Of a stretch of DNA of 64,000 nt, positions 34,895-46,673 are shown one piece after another. Below the pieces are notes generated by a model. It was not told where the DNA came from. It did no database searches and worked only from the letters and a program-made list of their open reading frames with translations. This DNA is from Odobenus rosmarus divergens (lineage: Eukaryota > Chordata > Mammalia > Carnivora > Odobenidae), in the NCBI RefSeq assembly GCF_000321225.1, contig NW_004450287.1:2541118-2605117 (forward strand), written 5' to 3'. Both the position numbers and the translations under genes were made by a program. Within the stretch, counting starts at the first letter, position 1. The number at the start of each line of letters is the position of its first letter.

Positions 34895-35345
34895 AATAAT
34901 AGCTAATTAATGCCTATAAGGCCCTTACTCTATGCCAGGGACTGTTCTAATAACTTTGCATACATTTATTTATTTAATTATTTATGATTTATTTATGAGA
35001 GAGAGAGAGCGAGCACATGCACGTGAACAGGGGGAGGGGCAGAGCAAGAGGGAGAGGGAGAGAATCCCAAGCAGACTCCCTGCTGAGCGCAGAGCCTGAC
35101 ATGGGGCTCCACCTCAGAACTCTGAGATCAAGACCTGAGCTGAAACTGACTGAGTTACCCAAGCACCCCAGCATTTATTTTGTAATCATCACAACAAGTT
35201 TATGATTTAAGGACTCTTCTTAGTTCCATTTCACAGATGAAGGGATGAGGAGTAGAGAGTTAAGCAACATGTCCAAGATCCACAACAAGTATGAGGAGGA
35301 ACTTGAGTTCAGTGCCACGCTGTTTGGCTCTACAGTCTGTACTCA
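34895..35345 (-). mobile_element. MIR SINE split by a CanSINE
   Basis: Antisense MIR in two arms: 34895-34970 ('ctatgccagggactgttcta', 'actttgcatacattt') and 35170-35345 ('catcacaacaagtttatgat', 'ccatttcacagatgaaggga', 'ttaagcaacatgtccaagat', 'gctgtttggctctacagtct'). Confidence 0.75.
34976..35169 (-). mobile_element. CanSINE inside MIR
   Basis: Reverse CanSINE ('gagagagagagcgagcacatg', 'tgctgagcgcagagcc', 'gagatcaagacctgagctga', head 'gagttacccaagcacccc'). Approximate TSD gcatacatttattt / gcatttattt. Frames 34989-35174 and 35017-35205 are its translations. Confidence 0.92.
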
Positions 35346-35511
35346 TGGTGATGATGCTATTCTGACCATCACACAATTGGGGCATCAATACTGAATGAAT
35401 TAATTTTATATCAGTACAATTTACATTTAATTGTGAAACGAAATTCAGGAGATACTCACAGTTGCCCAAAGTGTTGACATTTTCAACTGAGTTTCAGTGG
35501 ATGTGTGTTTT
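35346..35511. other. No recognised element
   Basis: Flank of the retrocopy; nothing recognised. Confidence 0.4.
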
Positions 35512-35525
35512 AAAAGAACATTATG

Positions 35526-36287
35526 GGTGCACGGAAGGATTTAGGTTGTGTCCAGACCTATGACCCCAGGTTACAAAGATGGCGCTAGAGGGATTTCAGT
35601 ATGCTCTGATGCTTGAATGATGCAACAGTGATATTTACAAATACACACACACATGTATGTCCACATGCTTCAGAAAAGTTTTTGCTTAGGGTGATTTTGG
35701 TGGCTGAGTAATAAGTATGTATAATATTCACATCATTGTCTTCCTATTTTTTTTTTAACGAATTGTGATTTAAAACAAAATAAAAATGAGCCTGGCATTC
35801 CAAAAAATGTTCAGGGTGATTTGGTTACAAATTAAGAATTTTATTTTATCTAAAAAAAAATAAGAGATTAAATTGAATAAAAACAAATTAGTTTTTGCTT
35901 GCTTTTCTGTTAACCTAAACCAGGAGGTGTGAGAGGGCAGTCTGTATTTATGCTGTCTGAGGTAACATGGGGAAAATGCTATCTATGTTTTGAAAAAGAA
36001 GAAAAAGTCAAGTCCTATTTATGTAGGAGTCTGTGCTTATAAATTTTTCCCAAGCAATTTCAATCATATCTATAAGGTGTTTTTTTTTTAAAAAATCACC
36101 TCATTGTGTGTTTTAAGTGCCTTTTTATACTAAGTGTGAACTTCGACATTTTCAAAAGTTTTGTAAAAGACTAAGTGACATTGTATTTTTATAACCTCAT
36201 TCAAAAGACTAAGATATGAAGTGTCATACTGATTTTGGTTTACCATTTCTTAAGCTTCAAACAATAAAAACATTTTACCTTTAAAAA
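35526..36287 (+). pseudogene. Processed retrocopy of unidentified mRNA 3' region
   Basis: A 762-bp segment bounded by perfect 14-bp direct repeats aaaagaacattatg (35512-35525 and 36288-36301). It ends with an AATAAA signal (within 'caataaaaacattttacct', about 36263) followed about 20 nt later by poly-A. This is the structure of an L1-mobilised, 5'-truncated mRNA copy. It contains no long open frame, so it is probably all 3' UTR; 'tacaaagatggcgctag' near the 5' end could be nearer coding. Parent gene not recognised. A transcript with an internal poly-A, or an unlisted SINE/LINE, are alternatives. Confidence 0.75.
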
Positions 36288-36301
36288 AAAAGAACATTAT
36301 G

Positions 36302-36509
36302 CGGGGCACCTGGGTGGCTCAGTCCTTAAGCGCCTGCCTTTGGCTCAGGTCATGATCCCAGGTCCTGGGATCGAGCCCCGCATCAGGCTCCCTGCTCCAC
36401 CGAAGCCTGCTTCTCCCTCTCCCACTCCCACTGCTGTGTTCCCTCTCTCACTGTCTCTCTCTCTCTGTCAAATAAATAAATAAAATCTTTAAAAAATAAA
36501 TAAATAAAT
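36302..36509 (+). mobile_element. CanSINE in same site as retrocopy
   Basis: Sense CanSINE (ggggcacctgggtggctcag to aaataaataaaataaata-type tail). TSD aaaagaacattatg at 36288-36301 and 36510-36523, identical to the repeat left of the retrocopy. Confidence 0.96.
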
Positions 36510-36524
36510 AAAAGAACATTATGG

Positions 36525-36823
36525 AATAAAACATTTTTAGAGTTTGGGACAATGTAACATTTTAATTGAAGTAACATGATTGCCTTTAAATAAGTGGTTT
36601 TTATTATTAGAAGAAGGAAAATGATGAAGAGAAAAAAATATAGAGGCATGTTCATGTTTAGCTACTGGGTATGGAAATGTAAATAGTCAACATTGAGAAA
36701 ATGTTGACCATTGAAAGGGTTTGGTCAGAAAAGCAGAAGCAGTATGAGTGATACAGAATCAAGGATTTGTTGTAGGGATTAGACCTATAATTATGTGACC
36801 TAATGTAAATATCTGTGCAAGGA

Positions 36824-36870
<47 letters not shown>

Positions 36871-37280
36871 GCCAGAGATGTATGACAAGATGATTTCATG
36901 AAAGTTGTGTTAAATTTAATTCACCCACATTTGGATGAGACATATCCATAGCATTAGGAAAATGCAGTATTCATTAATATAAGTAAACTGGAAAAACTGT
37001 AAAGGAATCAGAAGTTGGTGGAATAGCATATATAACTGGAAAATATAGTGGAGTTATTTAAAAATACAGAAGCCACCATATCAGTGTTGCTGGTCATATC
37101 AAAAAGCTAAAGATAATATTTAGGTAAGAGACTTAGTATATTTAAATAATATTTTTGGCATTCTTAGTAAACTAAATTTGAAACTAAAAGATATATTTCA
37201 ACAAATTAGATATATCTGAGATAACAAGAGAAATCATTGTTATAGTGAGATTTACAAGTAATCACCAGAGCTACTTTGTT
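36525..37280. other. No gene; contains (TG)n
   Basis: AT-rich DNA apart from the dinucleotide tract at 36828-36868. Frames 36383-36655 and 36658-36888 on the minus strand are from the SINE and the microsatellite. Confidence 0.4.
36828..36868. repeat. (TG)n microsatellite
   Basis: About twenty uninterrupted TG units. A likely polymorphic marker; can adopt Z-DNA. Confidence 0.95.
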
Positions 37281-37296
37281 CTCAGCATTGTTGTTA

Positions 37297-37461
37297 AAAA
37301 TTTATTTATTTTAGAAAGATAGAGAGAGAGCGAGTGAGCAAGTGGGGGGAGGGACAGAGGGAGTCTGATGCAGGGTTTAATCCCCATCCCACCCGTCATG
37401 AGATCATGACCTGATCTGAAACCAAGAGTCCGGTGCTCAACTGACTGAGCCATCCAGGCAC
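37297..37461 (-). mobile_element. CanSINE, internally shortened
   Basis: Reverse CanSINE that lacks the usual 'gcagactcc...agcagg' step ('ggacagagggagtctgatgc'). TSD ctcagcattgttgt at about 37281-37294 and 37462-37475. Confidence 0.93.
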
Positions 37462-37475
37462 CTCAGCATTGTTGT

Positions 37476-39716
37476 AACTTTTAATGACAACTTGAAAAAG
37501 TAAAATTAGAGTTATTACATTTCACTTCTCTATCTCAGGCTTTTAATTATTATTTCCAAAAGAGATATTTGAAAGATTAAGAGAAACATTGAGATAAAAC
37601 ATATACTTGATTTTCATACTCCTGAACAAATAATTCAGTTAAACTTGGTTCCCGAAATACAAATGAAATATTGTGGCATTGTTCTCCAAATACACTGAAG
37701 AATGGTCATAAGACTTTAATTTTACCATAAGTTTCGATGAATTTTAAAGAATTTTCTTGTTATATGGAATGCATTTCTATTATTACTATTCACACTAACT
37801 TGTTTGTATAAATTAGGATTTTGTTAAAAAGAACAAAAAATAGGCTCAATACTGAATCAGATTAGCATGTATCCGGTCTTTATATGTTCCACCTTTGACC
37901 GAACTAAAAATCAGGAAAGCATAGCCACGATATTCAGTAAAATCATTCTGAATGTTTTTATACTGGAAATTATTTGCTATGTTGTGTTTAAATATTAAGG
38001 CAATTATATTAGGTGTTAACTTTGTTATATTTTTACTTTATCACATATAGTTGGGTATGTGGGTTTTTTTTGGTGAGCTTTTATTTAATATGTTTGTGTG
38101 TATGTTGGTATCCATGTATATGTCTTTAAAAGCAAATTGTGTTTCTTTTACCAGAGGGCAAGAACTAAATCAGCAAAAGGCACATAAACTATTATAAAAA
38201 ATCTATGGGTGGAGAAAGAATGAGGGAAGAGAATAGAGGCATAAAAATGCATGATGAGCTTGTCGTGGCTACATTAAGACTTGTGCAGGGATGGATACAG
38301 TAGTGGAATTGTGAAGCAGAAGAAATGGCCATGATTGAGGTCATAAGTTATGTCACGAGGATGTCTCACAACAAGTCTTCCAGCTGCAAGTCAGCTTGAC
38401 TCCTTGTCTGGAACGTAACCAGGTCTGCTGTGGAGTTAGCCACGCTCCCTCTGTTAAACAGAAGGCTGTTTCTGTGGGAAGTGGGAAGAGACTGACCATT
38501 CTGCCTACTCTATTTTTTTTAAAGTCTGATAAAATGGACAGAAAAGGAAGAACATATTACTTCCAATGTGCTCTGTCCCACAGGGTGTAAGGAAGTCAAG
38601 AAGACCCAGAAGATCACTATAACACATTTCTTTGTAGCAATAGTTGCTTATTACCCCAAGAGTTTGTTTACCTAATGTAAATGGAAAGGGTATTGGCTCT
38701 GGAGTCAAGATTAAGAATCGAGTCCTTGTGATCTCTAACTCATTCAGTAATGGATTGGTAAGACTAAGGCTAAGACAATGTAAAGAGATGTAGAGATGGA
38801 GATAGAGGTTAGAGATAAGAAATAGAGAGAGAGAGAGAGAGACCTAAAATTCAGGACTCAAATAACAGAGTAGGGCTTTATGTTTCTGTCATGTAACAGT
38901 CCAGACATGTGGTATAGGTAGGGAGGCAGCCCTGCTCCAGAAGATCCTCCAGGGCCAAGCTCTTTCTGTCTCATTGCTCCATCATCCCCTAGGATACTGT
39001 CTTCCTCCAGAGATTGAATCCTGCACAACATCTGCCTTGCAGCCTCCAGAAATTGAAGGGGAATAAGTGGAAGGAAATGGACTTTAGTGACATGATCCAG
39101 AGGTTGTATAGTTCAATATCACTCATAACCTGGTGGCCAGAACTTACTCAAATGGAAATATTGTCTCTGGCCTAGCGTGCATATACTCTTGGCAGTTTCC
39201 AAAAAGGGACAGCATCAGGAAAGGATGGTACGTAGTGAAGCCTGATCTTCAAATAGTAGGGGTGTGTGTGTGTATTTTGTAACCATGACTAGAGTAATAG
39301 TTGGAAGTGGCAAGGGAAATTAAGGGGGATATCTAACCCACTTCTAGCTCCTGAGATGGGGGATTATGAGAGAACAAAACCTGCTTTACTTCCAGGACTT
39401 AAAAAACAAACTGCTGTTAGAGAAGAGCCAAATTTCTGTTATGTCAAAGAGGTAAAAAAAAATATTAAGAAAAAGGCTGAAGATATAGGATGTATATATT
39501 GAAAGTTCATATTGTCAGATGGCCTTTTTAAAAAAATTAGACTAATTTACTCACTTATCAGAAGAGCAGAGAGTCTGTTTCCCCACACTCTCACTCACCA
39601 TGAGTATTTTTATCTTTTTAATTTTTTCCAGTTTGATAGATGAAACATACTAGCTTGTTTTAAATTTCATTAATTTTATCAGTGAAATTAATTGCTCTTT
39701 TAAATGGCTATAGACA
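37476..39716. other. No recognised gene or repeat
   Basis: Over 2 kb without a young transposon. A short (AG)n tract lies at about 38826-38842, and a weak MIR-like phrase ('attggctctggagtcaagat') at about 38690. Frames at 38396-38590 and its complement have no motif. Confidence 0.35.
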
Positions 39717-39729
39717 TTTTATGTTTTTA

Positions 39730-40609
39730 TTTTTCTTTTTTTATTTTTTTGTCTTTCCACAGTGTCAGCTTTATTCAGTCATAAAGCAAAGCTAACCACA
39801 ATTATAAAGCAGGTTCAGGATTCCAAACTCAATGACAATTCACCATGTGATTAAACTTGGCTTCTTACACAGCACACGGAGCAGGATAGAAGACAAACCA
39901 CACAACAAAGAAGATAACAGAGGGTGCAGGAAATTAAGGAACCAAATGCAAAATCAGTGTGTGGGCGCACGGTTGAGATAAGGCCTCTGTCAGGTCAGGG
40001 TCAGCTCTCGGCACTTCTGCTTCTTCTTTTTTTTTTTCTTTTTTACTTTTTTTAAAATAATTTTTTATTGTTATGTTAATCACCATACATTACATCATTA
40101 GTTTTTGATGTAGTGTTCCATGATTCATTGTTTGTGCATAACACCCAGTGCTCCACGCAGAACATGCCCTCTTTAATACCCATCACCAGGCTAACCCATC
40201 CTCCCACCCGCCTCCCCTCTAGAACCCTCAGTTTGTTTCTCAGAGTCCATCGTCTCGCATGGTTCGTCTCCCCCTCCGACTGACTCCCCTTCATTCTTCC
40301 CCTCCTGCTATCTTCTTCTTTTTGTTTCAGAAGTATAGATCTCTGATTCATCAGTCTTGCACAATTCACAGCACTCACCATAGCACATACCCTCCCCAAT
40401 GTCTATCACCCAGCCACCCCATCCCTCCCACCCCCCACCACTCCAGCAACCCTCAGTTTGTTTCCTGAGATTAAGAATTCCTCATATCAGTGAGGTCATA
40501 TGATACATGTCTTTCTCTGATTCGGCACTTCTGCTTCTTAAGTTCAAGCAGTGAAGGATGTCGGTTCTGTTCGGAGATCTATCTGGCTGAGCCGTTGGTG
40601 GTAGTTGCT
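39730..40609 (-). pseudogene. Processed retrocopy of unidentified gene, split by L1
   Basis: Minus-strand mRNA copy. On that strand it ends in an AATAAA signal ('gactgaataaagctgacact'), then a poly-A (plus-strand T-run at about 39730-39756). Flanking TSD ttttatgttttta at 39717-39729 and 40618-40630. About 370 bp of mRNA remains after removing the L1 at 40026-40521. The 5' part ('cttaagaagcagaagtgccg') could be the last coding codons and the rest 3' UTR, but I could not name the parent gene or fix the frame. Confidence 0.75.
40026..40521 (-). mobile_element. L1 3' UTR inside retrocopy
   Basis: Antisense L1 3' end ('gttaatcaccatacattaca', 'cctctttaatacccatcacc', 'cagaagtatagatctctgat', 'gtatgtgctatggtgag' in complement). 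TSD tcggcacttctgcttctt at 40008-40025 and 40522-40539, a perfect 18 bp taken from the retrocopy. The 107-codon minus frame and the 69-codon plus frame are UTR translations. Confidence 0.96.
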
Positions 40610-40630
40610 TTTTTTTTTTTTATGTTTTTA

Positions 40631-41955
40631 ATATGTGAGTCAAATGATCATTTTTGTAGTGTTAGTTTAAACAAAGTAAAATTATTGAATTTGCTTACCA
40701 TTCTCCCCCATTATGATTTTAAAGTTAAGGTGTCTATCACTTTATTTTCATACTTTTATTAAATTATAAGCTCCTTAAAGAGGGAGCTCATGTCTTATTA
40801 AGCTGTATGAGTTACTTTTTTGAAGTCTTCAATAAAATATATTATTCAGCCCAAAGATCCAACATTTATGTTAAATGAAGAAATAAGTGAATATCTGAGG
40901 TTTAACCTGGACAAAAGTTGTTGGAGACAAACAGTTATTTAGTGACGTGTGCTGGATAGTTTGCTCTGTTGAACTGGAATTTTTTTTAAGATTTATTACA
41001 TTAATCTCTGCTCTACTATTTCCAGAAACACTTCATTTAAAAAGTACTAAAGAAATCCTGGTTATGTTTTTGCAGTTACCATATAAAATTGATACAAATT
41101 ATTTGATTTTTAGCCTTTTTCACTGAAATAAGATCATTTTTTGTTTTGTTGAGGCTACTTTTATTCTATAGGGCAATAATATTCATTGTTGACAAAGCAC
41201 TTTATTTGAACTTGAAACTTGGTACAATAAAGGATCCAGGTCCTCCTTCCCCCTCCGCCACACCCACCCACTGTATTTTTCAGGTTAGTGATTTGTGAAT
41301 CGGCTCAGAGAGTGAATCAACGTTTTCATCAGGCTGGAATTCATGAGGCTGAGTAAGAGAAATAAAGATCAGCGACTGCTTTACTTGGCAGTCATTGGGA
41401 AGGTTTATAATTCTCATCAGTGGTCTTCACTCTGAAATGGTTTATATCCCTAATGAAATGGAACCTTGTTATCTATCTATCATCTATCTAATTCCCGTTA
41501 AAATTGCCTTTTACCTGGCATTTCACTGCAACATCCCAAGATTTCTCTTGTTTTTCTTTTATTTTTTTCCTTAAAAGTCTCTATTATGGTGTTGTCCCTT
41601 GTAAACTTTAAGTTTCAATTATTATGTATTCTTGAGGTTGAGTAAAATAGGAAATGTAGTATGAGAAAGATAAAAAAAAATACACATCTTCCAAAAGGCC
41701 ATAATAAATTGTCTTTATTGATACTTCAACTATGCTGTGACATAACTTAAATGACCTGTGGTTTCAGAAACACATTTCTGCTTCTTGACATAGCACTGTT
41801 CCTTCTTTGGTACTCCATAGAAAATGTTTTCAAGTACTAAAAGGATTTGAAGGTCATTTAGTTTCTCCCAAATTATTTCTCTTCACATCATGTGCTATGA
41901 ATAAAAATTGTATATATTTACAAATAAAATGTATCCACATATGCCAATACCCTTC
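40631..41955. other. No recognised gene or repeat
   Basis: No transposon recognised except a small tatc/catc run at 41466-41490. May be unique sequence. Confidence 0.35.
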
Positions 41956-42545
41956 ACCATCAACTTTGTCATTAATTCATTTGTTTAACAAATAATGACT
42001 GACATATACTATGTGTGAAGTAATGCGAATATACCAATATGTAAGTATTGGCCTGTGCAGGGTGTCTGGCATCTAGTTGAGAAGGAGACAGTACAACATA
42101 GTGCTCTAAGGGTTATGAAGGAGATGAGCTTGGAATGCTGTGGAACACTTGGGAAGATCATCCAGTGTCTATAGAGTGGGTAGCTTCAGAAGGGCATCGT
42201 GGAAGGGAACACAGATTTGAGTCCTGAAGTTACAAAGAGGAGTTGATCATGAGAATGGGATGGAGCTGGGGACAGTGGGTGTTGGGAGGAAAAGAAAGCA
42301 CTAGAGCAAAGAACTAGATGTGGGAAGAAAGCAGGTTGCCTTTATAAAAAGGAATTTGGCAAGGTTAGATCAAGGGTTGAAGGGTGAAAATGAGGAAAGA
42401 TGATTTGTAAGAGATAGTGAGAACTAAATCATGAAAGGTCTTGTTTGTTATGCTGAGGAGTGTGGCACTTGAAGTAAAAAAAGTAGGGGAGTGACATGAA
42501 CAATTTACATTTTATTAAGACGGCTTTATAATGGAAGAATTTATA
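41956..42545 (-). mobile_element. L2 LINE 3' part
   Basis: Antisense L2. It starts with the 3' end ('attcatttgtttaacaaata', 'gtctggcatctagttgagaa') and continues to 'aaatcatgaaaggtcttgtt', 'gtaggggagtgacatgaaca' and 'tttacattttattaagacgg', matching the complement of the 'gatctgg...ccttgtagg' section of L2. Confidence 0.65.
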
Positions 42546-42560
42546 AAGACTAAGATCATA

Positions 42561-44174
42561 CATTTAATTATTTGAACATAAAAAGGCTGCAGGTCCAAAA
42601 TAAAAAAGACTAAAATTAAGAAGCAAGCTAAACTGGGACAACCATTTATAATAAATGTGACAAAGGTTAATTGGTTTAGTATTTAAAGAGTTCATTCAAA
42701 TTGGGAACAACAGCACTAGGTAGATCCTCATAGATAACAGAGAGTGACATTAATAGATAATTAGGAAATAAAATAGGCTAACAAACTTATCAGTATGCAA
42801 ATGAAAACAACAGGGAGGTCTCATTTTTTGCTTGTCAAATTAGGAAATTTTTCAAAAAAGAATCATAGGCTACCCAATGCTGACAAAGAGAGTTTTCATG
42901 CATTGCTGGGGAGAACATACTTTAATATGATCTTTTGGATATAATTGTATATTGGGTTTGTAAATTGCTGACATCCAATGACTTAGGAATCCCTCACCTT
43001 GGAATTTTAGCTAAGGAAATAATCTGAACTATAGAATGAAATGGTCTTCTTTGGGTTATTTTGATGAAATAATTAATTTGAAACATGGGTACATATAAGC
43101 ACGAAATGAATGTTATTATTACAATTATTATTATTAGCGCAAATATTGGCCATAAAACGTGTTCAAAAGTCACTTCCGGTGGCAGCAATTTAGAATATTG
43201 TAGTAAAGAGATAACAAAGGTTTAAATTTCATTAGCCACATTTATTAAAACAGATCTCAGGGAAGAATTTGACAATTGTGATAAAAAAATACCCATCGTG
43301 AGAAATTTTTTATCTAGAAGTATCCTTTTACATAATCATAAATAATATTTCACTTGATCCATTAATGAAGAGTGAGGCAAAACTGAAGAGAAACCTGAAA
43401 AAAAAAATCAGTCTAGCTTTTAAGAAGAGAAAAAAGAATGGTATGGTAGACTCTTGAATAAGTATGTGCTGTTATCTGAAATTATCTCAAAATGGAAGAA
43501 TTAAGGTAAGACTTGAAGCAATTTTTCTTATGGTCAGGAGGTTGTAACCCCAGCTGGAAGCAGGGGAGTAGAAAGCAAAATTATAACTGAATGGTGGAAA
43601 ATGGCTTAAATTGTACTTTTGGAAACTGCATGTAGTCCAAGATTTGGGACAAGTCATTTTTTTTTTTTTCTATTTGAAATAACTTTCTCAGGCTTAGAAT
43701 TGCATAATGAACCAGACTAACTCAAATCACCCAGCAAATAGAGATCGGCATTTGGTAAAATATACACAGTTGCAAGTTGCAACGTTCCAGGCTAATTTTT
43801 CTTTTGAAATGCATTTGTACTAAAGAACTGTGATGTGCACAGCATGTTATATTCGATAAAGTGGAAGAGAGAAATTGAACTATTAGATTGGCTCCCACCT
43901 ATGCACTTACTAGAAAAGAACACACCTGCCTCATTTGTTAGAGCTTAATTGCTGCCACCATGGAGTTATTTTGGACTCGAGATGCACCCAGGGTAGAGTA
44001 GGGGAAGGGGGGGTTGGAAATGGTTTGTCTTCTGAGTCCTTTCCATCCCCACCCTGGTTCCTTTCCCCTCCTTCTCTCTCTCTATCTCTCCCTACTTCCC
44101 TTCCTCCTTTCTTTCCTTCATTTCAACTTAGATTCCTGGCTTAGCTGACCTGACTCTGAGTTCGTCTTTGCTTG
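42561..44174. other. No recognised gene; pyrimidine tract
   Basis: No transposon identified. At 44062-44125 there is a CT-rich tract ('cctccttctctctctctatc'). The 69-codon frame at 43935-44144 runs through it and is low complexity. Confidence 0.35.
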
Positions 44175-44184
44175 GGAAGAGCCT

Positions 44185-44432
44185 ATGTAGAGTATAAGGC
44201 CCTGTGCAGAGGATCGTAGGGGAAGGGAGGGAAAACTGAATGGGAGGTCATCAGAGAGGGAGACAAACCATGAGAGACTCAACTATAGGAGACAAACAGG
44301 GTTGCTATGGGGAGATGGGTGGGGGGATGGGGTAACTGGGTGATGGGCATTAAGGAGGACACGTGATGTGATGAGCACTGGGTTTTATACACAACTGATG
44401 ATTTACTGGACTCTACATCTGGAAAAAAAAAA
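44185..44432 (+). mobile_element. L1 3' UTR fragment
   Basis: Sense L1 3' end ('aaccatgagagactcaacta', 'gtgatgggcattaaggagga', 'gatgtgatgagcactgggtt', A-tail). TSD ggaagagcct at 44175-44184 and 44433-44442. Diverged more than the 22162 copy. Confidence 0.87.
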
Positions 44433-44514
44433 GGAAGAGCCTGGGACAGTTATAGATACCCCCTAGGATATATGAAATATATCTTGATGTCCTGATATCT
44501 TTATTCTTGTGACA

Positions 44515-44720
44515 TGAGCATAAGCTTTAGAGTGAGATGATCCTGGTTGATTCCCAGTTCTACTGCTTATTAACTGTGTGATATTGTACAAGTTACTGGA
44601 TTTTACTGAGCCTAGGTTTTCTTAATTACAAATTGGATTCCATAAGTCCCAATTTGCAAGGTTGTGGTAAAGCTTTTGACACATAGTAATTGTTTGATAT
44701 ATGGTGCCAAATATTATTAT
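44515..44720 (+). mobile_element. MIR SINE
   Basis: Sense MIR: 'ctttagagtgagatgatcct', 'ttaactgtgtgatattgtac', 'ttttgacacatagtaattgt', 'atattattatac'. Confidence 0.75.
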
Positions 44721-44935
44721 ACTGCCCCCAAAGAAACAAACAAACATCTTGGATTTCATGAGAGAAGATTTGATGCATAGGGTAAAGGATGATTACCAGT
44801 CTTTCTTGTTATCATGGTATAGGGCTCAGATAACAGTCACAGAAACTCAGTCCTAAGGTATAAACATAATTTCTGAAATTCATACCTCTAGATGTACAAC
44901 ATTATTTTATCTCCCATTTAAGAAAGCATATCAAA

Positions 44936-45126
44936 GGCACCTGGGTGGCTCAGTCGCTTAAGGGGCTGCCTTCGGCTCAGGTCATGATCCCAGGATCCTG
45001 GGATGGAGTTCCGCATCAGGCTCCCTGCTCAGCGGGGAGTCTCCTTCTCCCTCTCTCTCTGCCCCTCTCCCCACTTGTGCTCTCTCTTTCTCTCTCTCTC
45101 TCAAATAAATAAATAAAATCTTAAAA
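44936..45126 (+). mobile_element. CanSINE, full length
   Basis: Sense CanSINE from ggcacctgggtggctcagtc to caaataaataaataaaatct. TSD aagaaagcatatcaaa at 44920-44935 and 45127-45142, a perfect 16 bp. Confidence 0.97.
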
Positions 45127-45142
45127 AAGAAAGCATATCAAA

Positions 45143-46565
45143 ATACAAGAAAATTATAGTTGCAGTCTTCTAGAAATAATTTTAAATATGATCCAATTTA
45201 TTTTTAAAGGGCAAATAAATGTACATTGTTATTAAAATTACTTAAGACAACCCACAACCGACTTGTTGAGGGAAACATAATGGTTGAGAAGTGCATGGCC
45301 TGAGATGTCTTCAGATCCCTGCAGCTTGCATTATTCCATAAAAAATTATACTGAGTGCCTCTGATAGAAGAGAAGAGCAGCCAAGGTTTTGAGATGTAGA
45401 TGTTTTGACGAGTAACTAAAGGCAGGAATGAAGCTTTTATAGGTTAAAGAAAACATGTAATAAGATGGGGGAATGGTAAGACTAGAGACTGGGAAGTTAC
45501 TCTAGGATGCTAACTGTTATTTCAGGTTATTTACAAGAGTTGGCAAGGGAGAGATAAAGAGGGAGCAGAAGTCTGGTTCATATTAAGTATGTTTAAAATT
45601 TTAGAAGTCTATAAAATAGAGATTTCAAAAACTTCCTTATAATTTTATTCACCTTTGTCACCAGAGGTTTTTATTTAGTGTGAAAAGAAATCAAACAAAA
45701 AACCAGTTACTTTTATTACAAATTAGTCTCATCTTTATCCTTTACAGAGAGATAACAGATAACTGTTGTTTATTGCCTGCTTATTGCTGTTTTAATCAAC
45801 TCAAAGACTGTGTCAAGGACAAGTCCCTAAATCTCCTTTGTCTTATTTTCTCATCTGCTGCTTAAAGGGACAGATCAATTGATACAAGATAGCTTACTGT
45901 AATGTTCTATGTTTCTTTGAACACAAATGTTCAGAAAGGGAGTCCTGCAGCTGCATGACCAAATTCACAGTCGAGAGACCACAAGTTCCTACAGAGGCCG
46001 AGGGTCAGTGCGCTGGAGTGAAGGAGCAGTGGACTGGCTCCATCAGCCACTCACTTGGGGCCAGCCACTTAAACCTTCAGTAATTAGACCTTCTCTGTCT
46101 AGTTCACAGTCTGTCCATCAGAGTTGAAAGGGATGAAGCATGTGAAAACACTTTTCAAATCCATAAAACTGGATAATTGTAATCCAGTGTCATTAGGTGA
46201 AGTAAAACAATGCAACAACGACAGATCCCAAGAGTTCAATCAAATACACAAAGATGGGCACAACAGTATTTTGAGCTGTCATTTCATTGTCACTTGAAAT
46301 GAGGAAGAGACACTTCTCATAAATAAGCAGTGTATCATGACTTTCAGGCTTATCATTCCTTTATATAACTAGGAGGTTGCCACAAGCACTTAATATGGAA
46401 AATGGAAAATAATTCTGCCAGTGTGAGTTTTCCCAATTAGAATATTAAGTTATGATGCAAGTAAAGTTTTCAAAGTTATTCATTTGTTAGTTATAATTAG
46501 GACTATTGTATTACTCTTTTACATATAATATTTTACTGACTCATTATCTGCAACGGTGGGGCGGA
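45143..46565. other. No recognised gene or repeat
   Basis: Unique-looking DNA. Frames 45680-45865 and 45927-46127 have no recognisable product. Confidence 0.35.
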
Positions 46566-46567
46566 GG

Positions 46568-46673
46568 TGGCCTCCCTCCCTCCGTATCTCCCTCCCTTTC
46601 TTCCTTTCTTCCTTGCTCCTTCCCTCCTCCTTCCCTTCCCCTTCCTCCTCTTCCCCCTCTCCCCACCCCTCAT
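46568..46673. repeat. Polypyrimidine tract (~105 bp)
   Basis: Almost pure C/T on the plus strand from 'cctccctccctccgtatctc' to 'ctccccacccctc', with only a few purines. Frames of 75 and 113 codons read Ser/Pro/Leu repeats from it and are not genes. Confidence 0.93.

Noticed and set aside
40076..40399. 107-codon minus-strand frame
   Set aside because: Translation of L1 3' UTR; similar frames recur at every L1 3' end in the window (for example 8253-8480).
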